Counted from the stretch's first letter, positions 36,754 to 46,622 are shown. The stretch: 64,000 bases of DNA from Aureispira anguillae (GCF_026000115.1 NZ_AP026867.1:6363001-6427000); one strand, 5' to 3'. Made by a program: numbers and translations. The notes: generated by a model not told the origin, from the sequence alone.

Positions 36754-38133
36754 ATGAGATTACACATATTATTTATTTACATCGCCAGCTTTTTGCTATT
36801 GGTTGCTTGTGGTTCTACCACTGGAACAACTAGCAATGATACGGTAGCTTCTACTGAAAAAAAGGCTCCAGATGAGGATTATGATGGTGTGCCAAATGAT
36901 GTTGACCAATGCCCATATATCTTTGGGACGGCTCGTACATTTGGTTGTCCTGATGCAGATGGGGATGGAATTAAAGATTCAGAAGATCGTTGCCCTGATG
37001 AGAAAGGTTATGCCAACTTATTAGGCTGTATTGATAGAGATTATGATGGGGTCATTGATCCTGATGATGAATGCCCTGATGCCTATGGTGAACGAGAAAC
37101 AGGCTGTCCTGATATTGATCCTTCTGATGTAGATGGTGATGGGATCAAAAATGAAGAAGATGAATGCCCTGAATTAAGAGGTTTATTTACCGCAAATGGT
37201 TGCCCAGATGGTGATGGCGATGGCACCAAAGATGAATTAGATGCTTGCCCTGATTTATTTGGTGTACCAGAGCATAATGGTTGCCCATTGGCAATTGGTG
37301 ATATGATGGAGTTGGCTCGACTAAATGGACACCCTGCTAAGGTAAATGGCATTGCTGAAAAAGGTTATTACAAAAGCTATGACGGCAAACTATACGATAG
37401 AAATGATATGCGTGTAGATGTTGTATCGGGTGATATTGTAGACCAGAATGGGACTTTTATAACGGCTACTCAAGGTTTTAATATTGATAGAAAAGGTTAT
37501 ATCCGTGATGCCAATGATGGTATTGTCCGAATTGATGAAGAGGGTTATGCCTTTAGCCCAGATGGCTTATTGAGCAAGAAGCAAGTTAATAATGCTGAAT
37601 CTGGTGGCGGTATTAAATTTGGTAAGGGGACGATTCCTTCTCAAAAAAAGGATGGAATAAACTATACTCCTCAAGGTGGTTCTAACGATAATATTTCTAG
37701 TGGAGGGTATGATCCTAGCAATATTTATAACAACCCAAGAAACGAACAAGAATTAACACCAGCTGAATCGGCGAACTGCAATAGAATTAACCTACAAACA
37801 CTAACGGCTGCTATTTATTTTGATTATGATGCCTCTAAAGCAAATAACAGTTCACTACGTCAATTGAATAGAGTAGTGGATGCCATGCAAAAATGTGCTA
37901 AATTAGAATTGCAGGTTGGTGGTTATGCTGATAGTGATGGTAGCGAAAATTATAACTACAAGCTATCTGAAAAACGTGCTAAATCTGTTTTAAAATACAT
38001 TATGGGACAAGGAATTAGCGATAAGCGTTTGAAGTATAATGCTTATGGAGAAAAATATCCTTTGTCTGATAATAGCACAGATGAAGGAAAGCAACAAAAT
38101 AGACGTGCAGAAATTCAAGTTACTCGCAAATAG
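36754..38133 (+). CDS. OmpA-family lipoprotein with thrombospondin type 3 repeats
   Basis: 459 aa. Lipoprotein signal with lipobox LLLVAC (~15-20). Residues ~45-185 hold about five Ca-binding thrombospondin type 3 repeats (DYDGVPNDVDQCP, DADGDGIKDSEDRCPDE and further DxDGDGxxD units). The middle (~190-340) is Gly/Asn/Asp-rich with YDGKLYDRNDMR-like repeats. The C-terminal OmpA domain (~350-459: IYFDYDASKANNSSLRQLNRVV, NRRAEIQV) binds peptidoglycan. It probably links the outer membrane to the cell wall. A long upstream gap (294 bp) probably contains its promoter. Confidence 0.93.
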   Translation: MRLHILFIYIASFLLLVACGSTTGTTSNDTVASTEKKAPDEDYDGVPNDVDQCPYIFGTARTFGCPDADGDGIKDSEDRCPDEKGYANLLGCIDRDYDGVIDPDDECPDAYGERETGCPDIDPSDVDGDGIKNEEDECPELRGLFTANGCPDGDGDGTKDELDACPDLFGVPEHNGCPLAIGDMMELARLNGHPAKVNGIAEKGYYKSYDGKLYDRNDMRVDVVSGDIVDQNGTFITATQGFNIDRKGYIRDANDGIVRIDEEGYAFSPDGLLSKKQVNNAESGGGIKFGKGTIPSQKKDGINYTPQGGSNDNISSGGYDPSNIYNNPRNEQELTPAESANCNRINLQTLTAAIYFDYDASKANNSSLRQLNRVVDAMQKCAKLELQVGGYADSDGSENYNYKLSEKRAKSVLKYIMGQGISDKRLKYNAYGEKYPLSDNSTDEGKQQNRRAEIQVTRK

Positions 38134-38166
38134 TGATTTATAACGTATACGTTTAATAAAGATAAG

Positions 38167-38208
38167 AAGGAGATGCAGGCATATAAGTCTTGCATCTCCT
38201 TTTTTTTT
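38167..38208 (+). terminator. Strong intrinsic terminator after the OmpA lipoprotein
   Basis: Arms AAGGAGATGCA and TGCATCTCCTT around a 13-base loop, followed by a run of Ts to 38208. Confidence 0.92.
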
Positions 38209-38288
38209 CTTAGTTTTGAATTTATTTGAACTCTTACAAAAATAATCTCCCCGATATTAATGATCACTAAAAAATCGTGAAATAAAGG

Positions 38289-39344
38289 ATGTATGATATA
38301 ATTCCAGCGTTTCTAACGGCCTTTTTAATCACCTACTTTGCTATACCTTCTATTATAAAAGTAGCAGTAGAAAAAAATTTGGTAGATGAGCCAGGAGAAC
38401 GTCGTTCGCACTCAAAAAGTGTTCCTACATTAGGAGGGTTAGGCATCTTTGCAGGGCTAATCTTCTCTACTACTTTTTGGGTTCCCTTCCATGAACAACC
38501 TTCACATTTGCAATATATTCTTTGTGCATTTATTGTGATTTTTTTGATTGGAGCCAAAGATGACATTATCCCTTTGTCTCCTTCCAAGAAGTTTACGGGA
38601 CAAATTTTTGCTGCTTTTTTGTTGGTTTATTTTGCCAAGATACAACTGACAAGTTTGTATGGCATTTTTGGTATTCATGAAATCTCTGATATAATAGGCA
38701 TTCCTTTGACCGTTTTTACCATAATTGTAATCATTAATGCTTTTAATTTGATAGACGGAATCAATGCATTATCAGGGACAATAGGTTGTATTATCTGTGG
38801 AACATTTGGTTACTGGTTTTACATGATGAATCAGCCAGCCTTAGCCATTCTTTCCGCAGCATTAGCGGGATCGTTGATTGCTTTTTTGCGCTATAATCTA
38901 ACCGCTGAAATTTTTATGGGAGATACGGGGTCTTTATTGATCGGGTTGACGGCTTCTATTTTGGCAATATCATTTATTCAAGCCAATGTTAGTTACGTCA
39001 ATGAATACAGTGTAGAATCTGTCCCCGCCGTTACCATTGGTATTTTGATCATCCCTTTGTTTGACACCCTTCGTGTTTTTACATTAAGAATCCTTAAAGG
39101 ACATTCCCCATTTAGCCCTGATCGAACGCATATACATCATTTGTTATTGGATTTGGGCTACACCCACTTGCAGGCTACAGGTTTGTTAGGTTTTGTTAAT
39201 CTCTTGTTCATCGTAGTTGTATTTGAATTACAATGGTTAGGTACACTAGAGTTGGGCGGCTTGGTTATTCTTTTGGGGATACTATTTACAGCAATTGTAG
39301 AATATGCTTTGCGTCGCAAAAAAAGAAAAGAAAAACATGCTTAA
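38289..39344 (+). CDS. WecA/TagO-type glycosyl-1-phosphate transferase
   Basis: 351 aa with about ten membrane helices. Family motifs: GERRSHSKSVPTLGGLGI, GAKDDIIPLSPSKKF (Asp-rich Mg site), NAFNLIDGINALSGT, FMGDTGSLLIG and RTHIHHLLLDLGY. It attaches a sugar-1-phosphate (commonly GlcNAc or a related amino sugar) to undecaprenyl phosphate, starting O-antigen or related glycans. It lies 0.9 kb before the ABC-exporter genes of the glycan locus and likely begins this pathway. Confidence 0.9.
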   Translation: MYDIIPAFLTAFLITYFAIPSIIKVAVEKNLVDEPGERRSHSKSVPTLGGLGIFAGLIFSTTFWVPFHEQPSHLQYILCAFIVIFLIGAKDDIIPLSPSKKFTGQIFAAFLLVYFAKIQLTSLYGIFGIHEISDIIGIPLTVFTIIVIINAFNLIDGINALSGTIGCIICGTFGYWFYMMNQPALAILSAALAGSLIAFLRYNLTAEIFMGDTGSLLIGLTASILAISFIQANVSYVNEYSVESVPAVTIGILIIPLFDTLRVFTLRILKGHSPFSPDRTHIHHLLLDLGYTHLQATGLLGFVNLLFIVVVFELQWLGTLELGGLVILLGILFTAIVEYALRRKKRKEKHA

Positions 39345-39702
39345 TCTAATTGCTGTATTTATAGGAGGAGGGTTAGGAAGCCTGTGTCGTTATGGTCTAA
39401 GTTTGTGTTTACCCAACTCATCTTTTCCCTTAGCTACTTTATTGGCCAATGTATTTGCCTGTTTCATTTTGGGCTTTTTGACAGGGTATTTGCTAAAAAA
39501 TAGCCTTACAGAGCACTGGAAGTTGTTGTTGGGAACAGGTTTTTGTGGAGGATTTAGCACGTTTAGCACCTTCTCAAAAGAAGTTTTAGAGTTGACTCAA
39601 GATAGTTTGACAATAACTGCCGCAGGTCATTTAGTGATGAGTTTAGTGCTTGGAATTTTGGCAGTTTACCTAGGGCTTTTGCTCGCTAATTATAGGGCAT
39701 AA
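39337..39702 (+). CDS. crcB: Fluoride channel CrcB/Fluc
   Basis: 121 aa from the ATG at 39337, which overlaps the WecA-like stop by 8 bp; an upstream in-frame start would give a basic leader. Four membrane helices. Motifs: GGGLGSLCRYGLS near the N-terminus and GTGFCGGFSTFSTFSKE (the Fluc signature). It exports fluoride as a dual-topology dimer. Its place in the glycan locus is probably by chance or by translational coupling, not function. Confidence 0.92.
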   Translation: MLNLIAVFIGGGLGSLCRYGLSLCLPNSSFPLATLLANVFACFILGFLTGYLLKNSLTEHWKLLLGTGFCGGFSTFSTFSKEVLELTQDSLTITAAGHLVMSLVLGILAVYLGLLLANYRA

Positions 39703-39752
39703 CAGCCGCTAATTGGATGGTGTTTTATGAGGGAGAAATCATAAAAAGAGAG

Positions 39753-40068
39753 GTTCTTTGACAACCCGTAGGCTCACGCAGTAAATTGTGTGAAATCGTA
39801 AACTACCTTGCCTGCTTATTACTACTTTTGTTATAAGTTAATAGGTCGTAAGTCGTATGTCCTGTATTTACAGGAACTAAGCATACGACTTACGACCTAT
39901 AACTTTCTTCTAAACCACATAAACGTAGTGCACGAGCAGTTTGGTATGGTGTACCAACGGGGATGCCTAGCAGCGAAGCTAAAAAGTAGTTAAAAGCTTA
40001 CCCTTTTTAGTGTTTACCACACGATTAGCTTCACTGCTACTGCGTGAGCCTACGGGTTGTCAAAGAAC
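39753..40068. repeat. Palindromic element B (GTTCTTTGACAA family)
   Basis: A 316-bp element bounded by perfect 31-bp inverted repeats (39753-39783 and 40038-40068, outer end GTTCTTTGACAACCCGTAGG). The core has a 24-base inverted pair at 39836-39859 and 39882-39904 (one base indel) and a central TCCTGTA/ACAGGA hairpin. Compared with element A at 9929, both termini share GTTCTTTGACAA followed by AAT(C/T)GTGTG. In B a stretch starting CCCGTAGGCTCACGCAGTA separates these two parts on both sides. No protein is encoded. It lies between crcB and the exporter genes. Confidence 0.8.
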
Positions 40069-40244
40069 TAAAAGAGATAATAATTAATCAAATTAAAGGA
40101 CCTAATTCACTAAAAAAGATAATTTGCACAATACAAGGATATTACAATAGCAATAGCTATCTTTGATCCTCAAAAGTTAATTTTAGCTTTTATTATTGCA
40201 TGTAAACATTCAGGTCTCGTAGAGTATTAAATAGTTGGTTTAAG

Positions 40245-41087
40245 ATGAAAGAGAAGTGGGATTTAATTATAAAGCCACAGCAAAAATTGCTAAAGATTAA
40301 TGTAAAAGAAATTTGGCAATATCGTGATCTATTGACTATGTTCGTTAAAAGGGATGTAGTAACAGTATATAAACAAACTGTTTTAGGTCCCATTTGGTTT
40401 TTTATACAACCAATAATGACAATGTTTGTATATGTGGTTGTTTTTGGTCGTATTGCAGGAATTGCTACAGACGGAATTCCTCAACCGCTGTTTTATTTGT
40501 CTGGCATTATTATTTGGAACTATTTTCATGAATGCTTTATGCAAACCTCCAATACTTTTGCTCAGAATCAAGACATGTTTGGGAAGGTTTATTTTCCTCG
40601 CCTCATTATGCCTTTGTCTAAGGTTGTGTCTGGATTGATCAAATTTTTTATTCAATTTACGCTCTTTATAGCGGTGTATGGTTACTTCATTTATAAGGAT
40701 GTAGGAATTGAAATTTCCAGCAGCATTCTAATGGCTCCTTTTCTTTTAATATTAATGGCTGGTTTAGGCTTAGGATTTGGCTTGGTTTTTACTTCCATGA
40801 CTACCAAATATCGAGATTTAAAATTCTTGGTTCAATTTGGAGTACAATTATTATTGTATGCAACTCCTATTATTTATCCAATGAGTTTAATTGAGGGGAA
40901 ATTAAAAGATGTAATGAGCCTAAATCCATTAGCACATATTGTTGAAGCATTTAAATATGGTTTTCTAGGACAGGGAGAAATCTCTACCTATGGCTTAGTT
41001 TATTCAACCATTTTTACGATCGTAATTGTGTTTGCAGGTATTTTGATTTTTAATAAAACAGAAAGAAGTTTTGTGGATACGATCTAA
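40245..41087 (+). CDS. Glycan ABC exporter permease (Wzm-like)
   Basis: 280 aa with six membrane helices. Begins with a cytosolic stretch (WDLIIKPQQKLLKINVKEIWQYRDLLTMFVKRDV) typical of ABC-2 type polysaccharide exporters, then FVYVVVFGRIAGI and the family C-terminal PLAHIVEAFKYGFLGQGE. With the ATPase at 41119 it moves undecaprenyl-linked O-antigen or capsule glycan across the inner membrane. First gene of the main glycan operon. Confidence 0.92.
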   Translation: MKEKWDLIIKPQQKLLKINVKEIWQYRDLLTMFVKRDVVTVYKQTVLGPIWFFIQPIMTMFVYVVVFGRIAGIATDGIPQPLFYLSGIIIWNYFHECFMQTSNTFAQNQDMFGKVYFPRLIMPLSKVVSGLIKFFIQFTLFIAVYGYFIYKDVGIEISSSILMAPFLLILMAGLGLGFGLVFTSMTTKYRDLKFLVQFGVQLLLYATPIIYPMSLIEGKLKDVMSLNPLAHIVEAFKYGFLGQGEISTYGLVYSTIFTIVIVFAGILIFNKTERSFVDTI

Positions 41088-41118
41088 ACGTATTCTAAAA
41101 ATATAAAGACTATAGTAT

Positions 41119-42396
41119 ATGTCTGATATTGTATTAAGTGTTGAAAATTTATCCAAGCAGTATCGTGTTGGCGAGATAAGCACAGGAACTTTGTCTAATG
41201 ATATGAAGCGTTGGTGGGCACAATTACGTGGCAAAGAAGATCCTTTTAGTTTGGTTGGACAGGTCAACGATCGAACCAAAAAGTCTGAATCTGATTTTGT
41301 TTGGGCCTTAAAAGACATTAACTTTCAGGTACAAAGAGGCGACGTTCTAGGGATTGTCGGCAAAAATGGAGCGGGCAAATCTACCCTCCTAAAATTAATT
41401 TCTAGAATAACCTCGCCTACAACAGGAAGTATAAAAGCAAGAGGCAGAATTGCTTCTTTGTTAGAAGTTGGAACAGGAATGCACCCTGAAATGACAGCTA
41501 GGGAGAACATCTATCTGAATGGTGCAATTATGGGAATGACCAAAAGGGAAATATCTCGCAAATTTGATGAAATTGTTGATTTTGCAGGCTGTGCTTTATA
41601 TGTTGATACGCCCGTTAAGCGTTATTCTTCGGGGATGCGGGTGCGCTTAGGCTTTGCCGTTGCCGCTTTTTTAGAACCCGAAATATTAATCGTTGATGAG
41701 GTCTTAGCAGTTGGTGATGCCGAATTTCAAAAAAAGGCGATCGGAAAAATGAAGGATGTGAGTAGCGGAGAGGGTCGAACTGTTTTGTTTGTTAGCCATA
41801 ATATGGAGTCTATAGAAGCGCTGTGTACCAGTTGTACCGTTCTTAAAAATGGAACTGTCCTAAGTCATGGTAAGACGAATGATATGATTGAGTTGTATTT
41901 AAATGATAATCGAGAAAAAACAACTCAACTATTGGGGCATCGTACGGATCGTAAGGGCAACGGACGTTATAGAATTATGGACACCACTGTTTGTACCAAT
42001 AATCAGCCTACAGGTTATTTGAAGGTTGGGCAACAGGGGCAAATTATATTGGACGTTGTTCAAAAAGATAACGTAAAGATTCCTATTAGTATTAGCATTG
42101 GTATTCACGATTCGAAAGGTATTCGAGTGTCTACTTTGTCTTCTATGTTTTTTCCTGAAACCTTGTCTATTGATCGAAATTTTAAGGTAGAGTTTGCCTT
42201 GGATAAGGTAGCTTTGTATGCTGGAGAATATTTTTGTAATGTCTTTTTGAGAGAGGGCGAACAAGGAGATATTGTAGATTGGGTACAAGATGCTTTTATC
42301 CTTCGTATAGAGGGAGGCGATTTTTATGGTGCTGGAAAAAATAATGTGTCACAAGGTGATAAAGTGTTTATTAATCATAAAATTAATTTGATTTAA
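41119..42396 (+). CDS. Glycan ABC exporter ATPase (Wzt-like) with C-terminal carbohydrate-binding domain
   Basis: 425 aa. ABC ATPase: Walker A GIVGKNGAGKST (~75-86), a short signature KRYSSGMRVRLG, Walker B PEILIVDEVLAVGD, and switch His in FVSHNMESIEALC. The C-terminal ~150 residues (from about 275) are a beta-rich Wzt_C domain that reads the glycan's end modification before export. The ATPase stop and the sulfotransferase start overlap (TAATG). A terminal modification, perhaps sulfate, may be the export signal. Confidence 0.92.
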   Translation: MSDIVLSVENLSKQYRVGEISTGTLSNDMKRWWAQLRGKEDPFSLVGQVNDRTKKSESDFVWALKDINFQVQRGDVLGIVGKNGAGKSTLLKLISRITSPTTGSIKARGRIASLLEVGTGMHPEMTARENIYLNGAIMGMTKREISRKFDEIVDFAGCALYVDTPVKRYSSGMRVRLGFAVAAFLEPEILIVDEVLAVGDAEFQKKAIGKMKDVSSGEGRTVLFVSHNMESIEALCTSCTVLKNGTVLSHGKTNDMIELYLNDNREKTTQLLGHRTDRKGNGRYRIMDTTVCTNNQPTGYLKVGQQGQIILDVVQKDNVKIPISISIGIHDSKGIRVSTLSSMFFPETLSIDRNFKVEFALDKVALYAGEYFCNVFLREGEQGDIVDWVQDAFILRIEGGDFYGAGKNNVSQGDKVFINHKINLI

Positions 42397-43202
42397 TGAA
42401 GTATCTATTTATTGGAGGTTGCGGAAGATCAGGAACTTCTTTTGTTCAAAAGATAATTATTTCTCATTCAAAGATAAAAGGAGGACCAGAGTTTGATTTC
42501 CTTCAACCTTTGTTGACTACTTACAAAAGGATGATCACACCTTTTCACTTAGAGCGGCAACAATATTTTTATGATAGAGCATCATTAGACCAATACTTAA
42601 GAACCTTTATTGATAGTGCTTTATTAAATAAGCATAAAGATGAAGCTAACATTGAGTTCTTTTCAGAAAAAACGCCTAATAATATAGATGTTGCAGAACA
42701 ATTATTAACCTTATTCCCCGATGCTTTTTTTATTAATATAATTAGAGATGGAAGGGACGTTTTAGTTTCTCACTTTGATGTAGAAGCACGATTTATAAAA
42801 TCTGGAACGCCCTATAACAAACAAAATTTTGCATTAGAAAAAGTTTGCAACCTTTGGAATAAAAGTGTAAACACCTATTTTGAATTAGCAAAAAAAGAGC
42901 AGTTTAAGGATCGAGTTATTAACTTGATTTATGAAGATTTATTGCAACATCCAGAACGAGAACTCGCTAGAATTTGCCAACAAATAGGAATTGATTTGGA
43001 ACCCGATATGCTCAGTCCTGGCAAAAAAAAGGTAGAGGATGGTCCTTTGCAAGTGGATAATATTTGGCACACCAAGGCAATGTTAAATGCTAATTTTGAC
43101 ACCTCTAAAATAGGAAGATGGAAAGGAAAGTTGAGCTTCCTACAAAAGAGAAAAGCAGAAAAACTAATGCAAGCTAATTTGAAACGATTGAATTATCTAT
43201 AA
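42396..43202 (+). CDS. Sulfotransferase family protein
   Basis: 268 aa. The N-terminal 5'-phosphate-binding loop FIGGCGRSGTSFVQKII (~5-20) and the 3'-phosphate motif INIIRDGRDVLVSHFDV (~110-126) mark a PAPS-dependent sulfotransferase fold. It probably sulfates the glycan made by this locus; the acceptor is unknown. No PAPS-synthesis genes occur in this window. TAATG overlap with the exporter ATPase couples their translation. Confidence 0.85.
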   Translation: MKYLFIGGCGRSGTSFVQKIIISHSKIKGGPEFDFLQPLLTTYKRMITPFHLERQQYFYDRASLDQYLRTFIDSALLNKHKDEANIEFFSEKTPNNIDVAEQLLTLFPDAFFINIIRDGRDVLVSHFDVEARFIKSGTPYNKQNFALEKVCNLWNKSVNTYFELAKKEQFKDRVINLIYEDLLQHPERELARICQQIGIDLEPDMLSPGKKKVEDGPLQVDNIWHTKAMLNANFDTSKIGRWKGKLSFLQKRKAEKLMQANLKRLNYL

Positions 43203-43212
43203 GTAAGAGTAT

Positions 43213-45147
43213 ATGTGTGGAATTTCAGGTGTTGTCTATTTTAATGAGATAGAAGTATCTCATGAAATCATCTCTGATTTTAATAATCAGTTGGTTCATC
43301 GTGGTCCAGATGGATATGATGTCTGGGTTGATAAAGATTTGAATATTGGTTTAGGGCATCGTCGTTTATCGATTTTAGACTTATCCGAAAAGGCGAGTCA
43401 ACCCATGTCTTTTGCCAACGATCGATATTGGATGGTATACAATGGAGAAGTCTACAATTTTATTGAATTGAGAGATGAATTGACCAAATTAGGGCATTCT
43501 TTTCGTTCGGATAGCGATTCAGAAGTTGTTTTAGCGGCTTATACCGAGTGGGGGGGCGATTGTGTGAATAGATTTAATGGAATGTGGGCGATTGCTATCT
43601 TAGATCGACACAAAAAAGAATTGTTCTTATCCAGAGATCGTTTTGGCATCAAACCATTTTATTACACCAATGCCAATGGTGTTTTTGCCTTTGCTTCAGA
43701 GTCCATTGCTTTTCATAAATTACACGGATTTAAAAAAGAATTCCATAAAAATAACCTCCTTTATAACATTACCAATCCTTACTCTTTGGAGGGAACAGGA
43801 CAGACAATTTATAAAGACCTCTATCAAATCAATGCTGGGCACAGCGCAGTACTTGATTTAAAAACAGGAGCTTTTAATGAATATCAATGGTGGGATACGT
43901 TTAAAAATCAAGTGGAGGTTCCCACAAAATATGAGGATCAAGTTGCTGTCTTTAGAGAGCTGGTTGAAGATGCTACAAGAATAAGAATGAGAAGCGATGT
44001 GCCATTGGCTAGCGCACTGAGTGGGGGAGTGGATTCTTCGGCGGTTTATTGTTTGATTAATCACATTATGAAAAAGCAAGATGTCCGTCGTGTTCACAGC
44101 GATTGGCAGAAGGCTTATAACATTGGTTTTCCAGGTTCTATCTTTGACGAAAGCCATTTTGCACAGCAAGTAATTGATTATACAGGCGGACAAGGACGTT
44201 TTTTATTGCCAGATTACTCTAATTTGGTAGATGATATTGTTGCCTCGACCTTGTTGTTTGACAATATCTATAACATCCCCATTTATCCACTGTCTATGGT
44301 TTATGGAGGGATGCAACAGGATGGCTATAAGATCTCAATGGATGGTCATGGAGTAGATGAAATGATGTTTGGTTATAGAGCATCTATCAAAGGAGTTTAT
44401 CGAGATGCGCTCCAAAGTGGAAATAAAGAGCAAGAGCAGGCGATCAGAGAAACTTATATTGGTATGTTTCCAAAAGAAGAACAGAGCAAACAAGCCAAAT
44501 TGTTAGAGGCTTTGGGGCATACTCAAAAAGAAAAATTGAATTTATTGCAACGAGGGATACGAAAGGTTGGTCGCTTCTTGAATCAAGAAAAGCCTTCACC
44601 TTCTTTCTTTTCGTTTTTAGAAAAAAGTACTCCTATTGCTTACCCTCCATTGAGTCTAGACAACTCTATGTCAAAAGGCAATGTGCATTTATACGAGATG
44701 TTTCATCAGTCTGTACTGCCTTCTATTTTGAGAAACTTTGACCGTGGAGCCATGCAAAAAAGCATCGAAATTCGAATGCCTTTTATGGATTGGAGATTGG
44801 TTTCTTATGTTTTTTCGCTTCCATTAGAAAGCAAGTTAGGAGGCGGCTATACCAAGAGAATACTTAGAGATAGCATGACTGGAATTATGCCAGAAGCTAT
44901 TCGTACACGAAAGTTAAAAGTAGGAATGTCTTCTCCTATGCCCAAGTGGTTTGGTAATGAACTAAAACCTTTGATTATGGATGAACTACAATCTATTGCT
45001 TTTCAAAATAACGATCTGTGGGATGCAAAAGCGATCACGGCCTTTGTTGAAAATAGGATAAAAAACAACACTTGGACTTATGAAGAGTGTATACAGTTTT
45101 GGCCTTTGTTTAACGCACATATAATAACTAAAAACTTAAATGGATAA
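43213..45147 (+). CDS. Asparagine synthase-like glutamine amidotransferase
   Basis: 644 aa. It starts MCGISGVVY with nucleophile Cys2. N-terminal glutaminase (~1-200, RGPDGYDVWV, GHRRLSILDLSE), then the ATP-pyrophosphatase synthetase domain with SGGVDSSAVYCLI (~263-275). Within polysaccharide loci such AsnB-like proteins (WbmE-type) often amidate sugar uronic acids to uronamides instead of making asparagine. The next three genes are of the Wlb/Wbp uronic-acid type, which supports that reading. Overlaps the next gene by 8 bp. Confidence 0.88.
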   Translation: MCGISGVVYFNEIEVSHEIISDFNNQLVHRGPDGYDVWVDKDLNIGLGHRRLSILDLSEKASQPMSFANDRYWMVYNGEVYNFIELRDELTKLGHSFRSDSDSEVVLAAYTEWGGDCVNRFNGMWAIAILDRHKKELFLSRDRFGIKPFYYTNANGVFAFASESIAFHKLHGFKKEFHKNNLLYNITNPYSLEGTGQTIYKDLYQINAGHSAVLDLKTGAFNEYQWWDTFKNQVEVPTKYEDQVAVFRELVEDATRIRMRSDVPLASALSGGVDSSAVYCLINHIMKKQDVRRVHSDWQKAYNIGFPGSIFDESHFAQQVIDYTGGQGRFLLPDYSNLVDDIVASTLLFDNIYNIPIYPLSMVYGGMQQDGYKISMDGHGVDEMMFGYRASIKGVYRDALQSGNKEQEQAIRETYIGMFPKEEQSKQAKLLEALGHTQKEKLNLLQRGIRKVGRFLNQEKPSPSFFSFLEKSTPIAYPPLSLDNSMSKGNVHLYEMFHQSVLPSILRNFDRGAMQKSIEIRMPFMDWRLVSYVFSLPLESKLGGGYTKRILRDSMTGIMPEAIRTRKLKVGMSSPMPKWFGNELKPLIMDELQSIAFQNNDLWDAKAITAFVENRIKNNTWTYEECIQFWPLFNAHIITKNLNG

Positions 45148-46156
45148 TCTAAAGTTTGCTATCGTTGGTTGTGGACGAATTGCTCAACGCCATGCTAAGC
45201 ACATAAAGAATACAATGGGTTCTACCTTAGTAGCTGTTTGTGACATTGTAGAAGAAAAAGCAAATCAGTTAGGGGAAGAATATGCTGCTAAAGCGTATTA
45301 TACAATAGAAGAAATGCTCAAAGATGAGCAGATTGATATTGTTTCTATTTGTAGCCCAAACGGTTGGCATGCCCAACATTCTATCTTGTCATTAAAGGCA
45401 GGAAAGCACGTGCTCTGCGAAAAACCAATGGCTATTTCTGTTTATGATTGTGGTGAAATGATTAAAACAGCAGAAAAAGCCAATAAACGTTTGTTTGTCA
45501 TCAAACAGAATCGTTACAACCCACCAGTTCATGCTGTTAAACAACTGATAGAAGAGGGCAAGATGGGGAAAATTAACAGCGTACAACTTTCTTGCTTTTG
45601 GAATCGAAACGATGCTTATTATGCCAATAGTTGGAAGGGGACTAAGGATCTAGACGGTGGAACTTTATATACTCAGTTTAGTCATTTTGTCGATTTGCTG
45701 TACTACTTGGTTGGGGATGTAAAAGAGGTAAAGGCTTTTGGTGCTAATTACTGCCATCAGGGAGTCATCGAATTTGAGGATACTGGTGTAGTGATTCTTA
45801 GATTTCACAATAATGCCATTGGCACCATCAATTATACGGTTAATAGTTATGGTGGTAATATGGAAGGATCATTGACGATTTTTGGAGATAAAGGAACCGT
45901 TAAGATTGGAGGACAATACTTAAATGAACTGGAGTACCAGAAAATTGAAAATTACACCATCTCTGATTTGCCAGAAGGAAACACGGCGAATAATTATGGG
46001 CAGTATCAGGGCTCTATGTCTAATCATGACATGGTTTACAAAAATGTCGTAGATGTTTTATTGAATAGTGGTCAGATTACAACCAATATGTTTGAAGGGC
46101 TAAAAACGGTAGAAATTGTAGATCGTATTTATAATGAAATAGAAAAAAATGGCTAA
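45140..46156 (+). CDS. Gfo/Idh/MocA sugar oxidoreductase (WlbA/WbpB-like)
   Basis: 338 aa. Rossmann motif FAIVGCGRIAQRHAKHI (~5-21), family sequence VLCEKPMAI (~91-99) and WNRNDAYYANSWKGTKDLDGG with TQFSHFVDLLYYL. The last strongly resembles WlbA/WbpB, which oxidise the 3-position of UDP-GlcNAcA. With the following acetyltransferase and aminotransferase it forms a set for UDP-2,3-diacetamido-2,3-dideoxy uronic acid. UDP-GlcNAc 6-dehydrogenase and a 2-epimerase, if used, are not in this window. Confidence 0.9.
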   Translation: MDNLKFAIVGCGRIAQRHAKHIKNTMGSTLVAVCDIVEEKANQLGEEYAAKAYYTIEEMLKDEQIDIVSICSPNGWHAQHSILSLKAGKHVLCEKPMAISVYDCGEMIKTAEKANKRLFVIKQNRYNPPVHAVKQLIEEGKMGKINSVQLSCFWNRNDAYYANSWKGTKDLDGGTLYTQFSHFVDLLYYLVGDVKEVKAFGANYCHQGVIEFEDTGVVILRFHNNAIGTINYTVNSYGGNMEGSLTIFGDKGTVKIGGQYLNELEYQKIENYTISDLPEGNTANNYGQYQGSMSNHDMVYKNVVDVLLNSGQITTNMFEGLKTVEIVDRIYNEIEKNG

Positions 46157-46622
46157 GAATTATCCAGATAAGCGCTACCAATCTACCATCCGAGATGTTG
46201 TTTTTGGAGAAAATGTCACGGTAGTAGAGCCTGTCAATATTTACGAATGTGAGATTGGAGCAAATTCTTTTGTAGGCCCTTTTGTTGAAATTCAGAAAAA
46301 AGTAACGATAGGGACACAAACTAAAATACAATCTCATACATTTGTGTGCGAATTAGTAACGATTGGTGACAATTGTTTTATTGGTCATGGAGTAATGTTT
46401 ATCAACGATTTATTTGAGGAGGGTGGACCTGCTATGGGAGATACTACCAAATGGAAATCTACCCATATTGGGAATGGAGTCTCTATTGGCTCTAATGCTA
46501 CAATTTTGCCCGTTAGTATTTGTGCTGGTGCTGTGATTGGTGCTGGTGCTGTGGTTACAAAAAATATAACTGTTAAAGGTGTTTATGCAGGAAACCCCGC
46601 TAAATTATTAAGAAAATTATGA
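46149..46622 (+). CDS. Left-handed beta-helix acetyltransferase (WlbB/WbpD-like)
   Basis: 157 aa, made of hexapeptide repeats: EIGANSFVGPFVEIQKKVTIG, GDNCFIGHGVMFIND, GNGVSIGSNATILPV and ICAGAVIGAGAVVTKNI. WlbB/WbpD-type enzymes acetylate the 3-amino group made by the next gene's aminotransferase. It overlaps the preceding stop by 8 bp and the following start by 4 bp. Confidence 0.88.
   Translation: MAKNYPDKRYQSTIRDVVFGENVTVVEPVNIYECEIGANSFVGPFVEIQKKVTIGTQTKIQSHTFVCELVTIGDNCFIGHGVMFINDLFEEGGPAMGDTTKWKSTHIGNGVSIGSNATILPVSICAGAVIGAGAVVTKNITVKGVYAGNPAKLLRKL

Noticed and set aside
39808-39993. 61-codon frame inside element B
   Set aside because: It lies in the palindromic core and its composition is that of inverted-repeat DNA, not of a protein.
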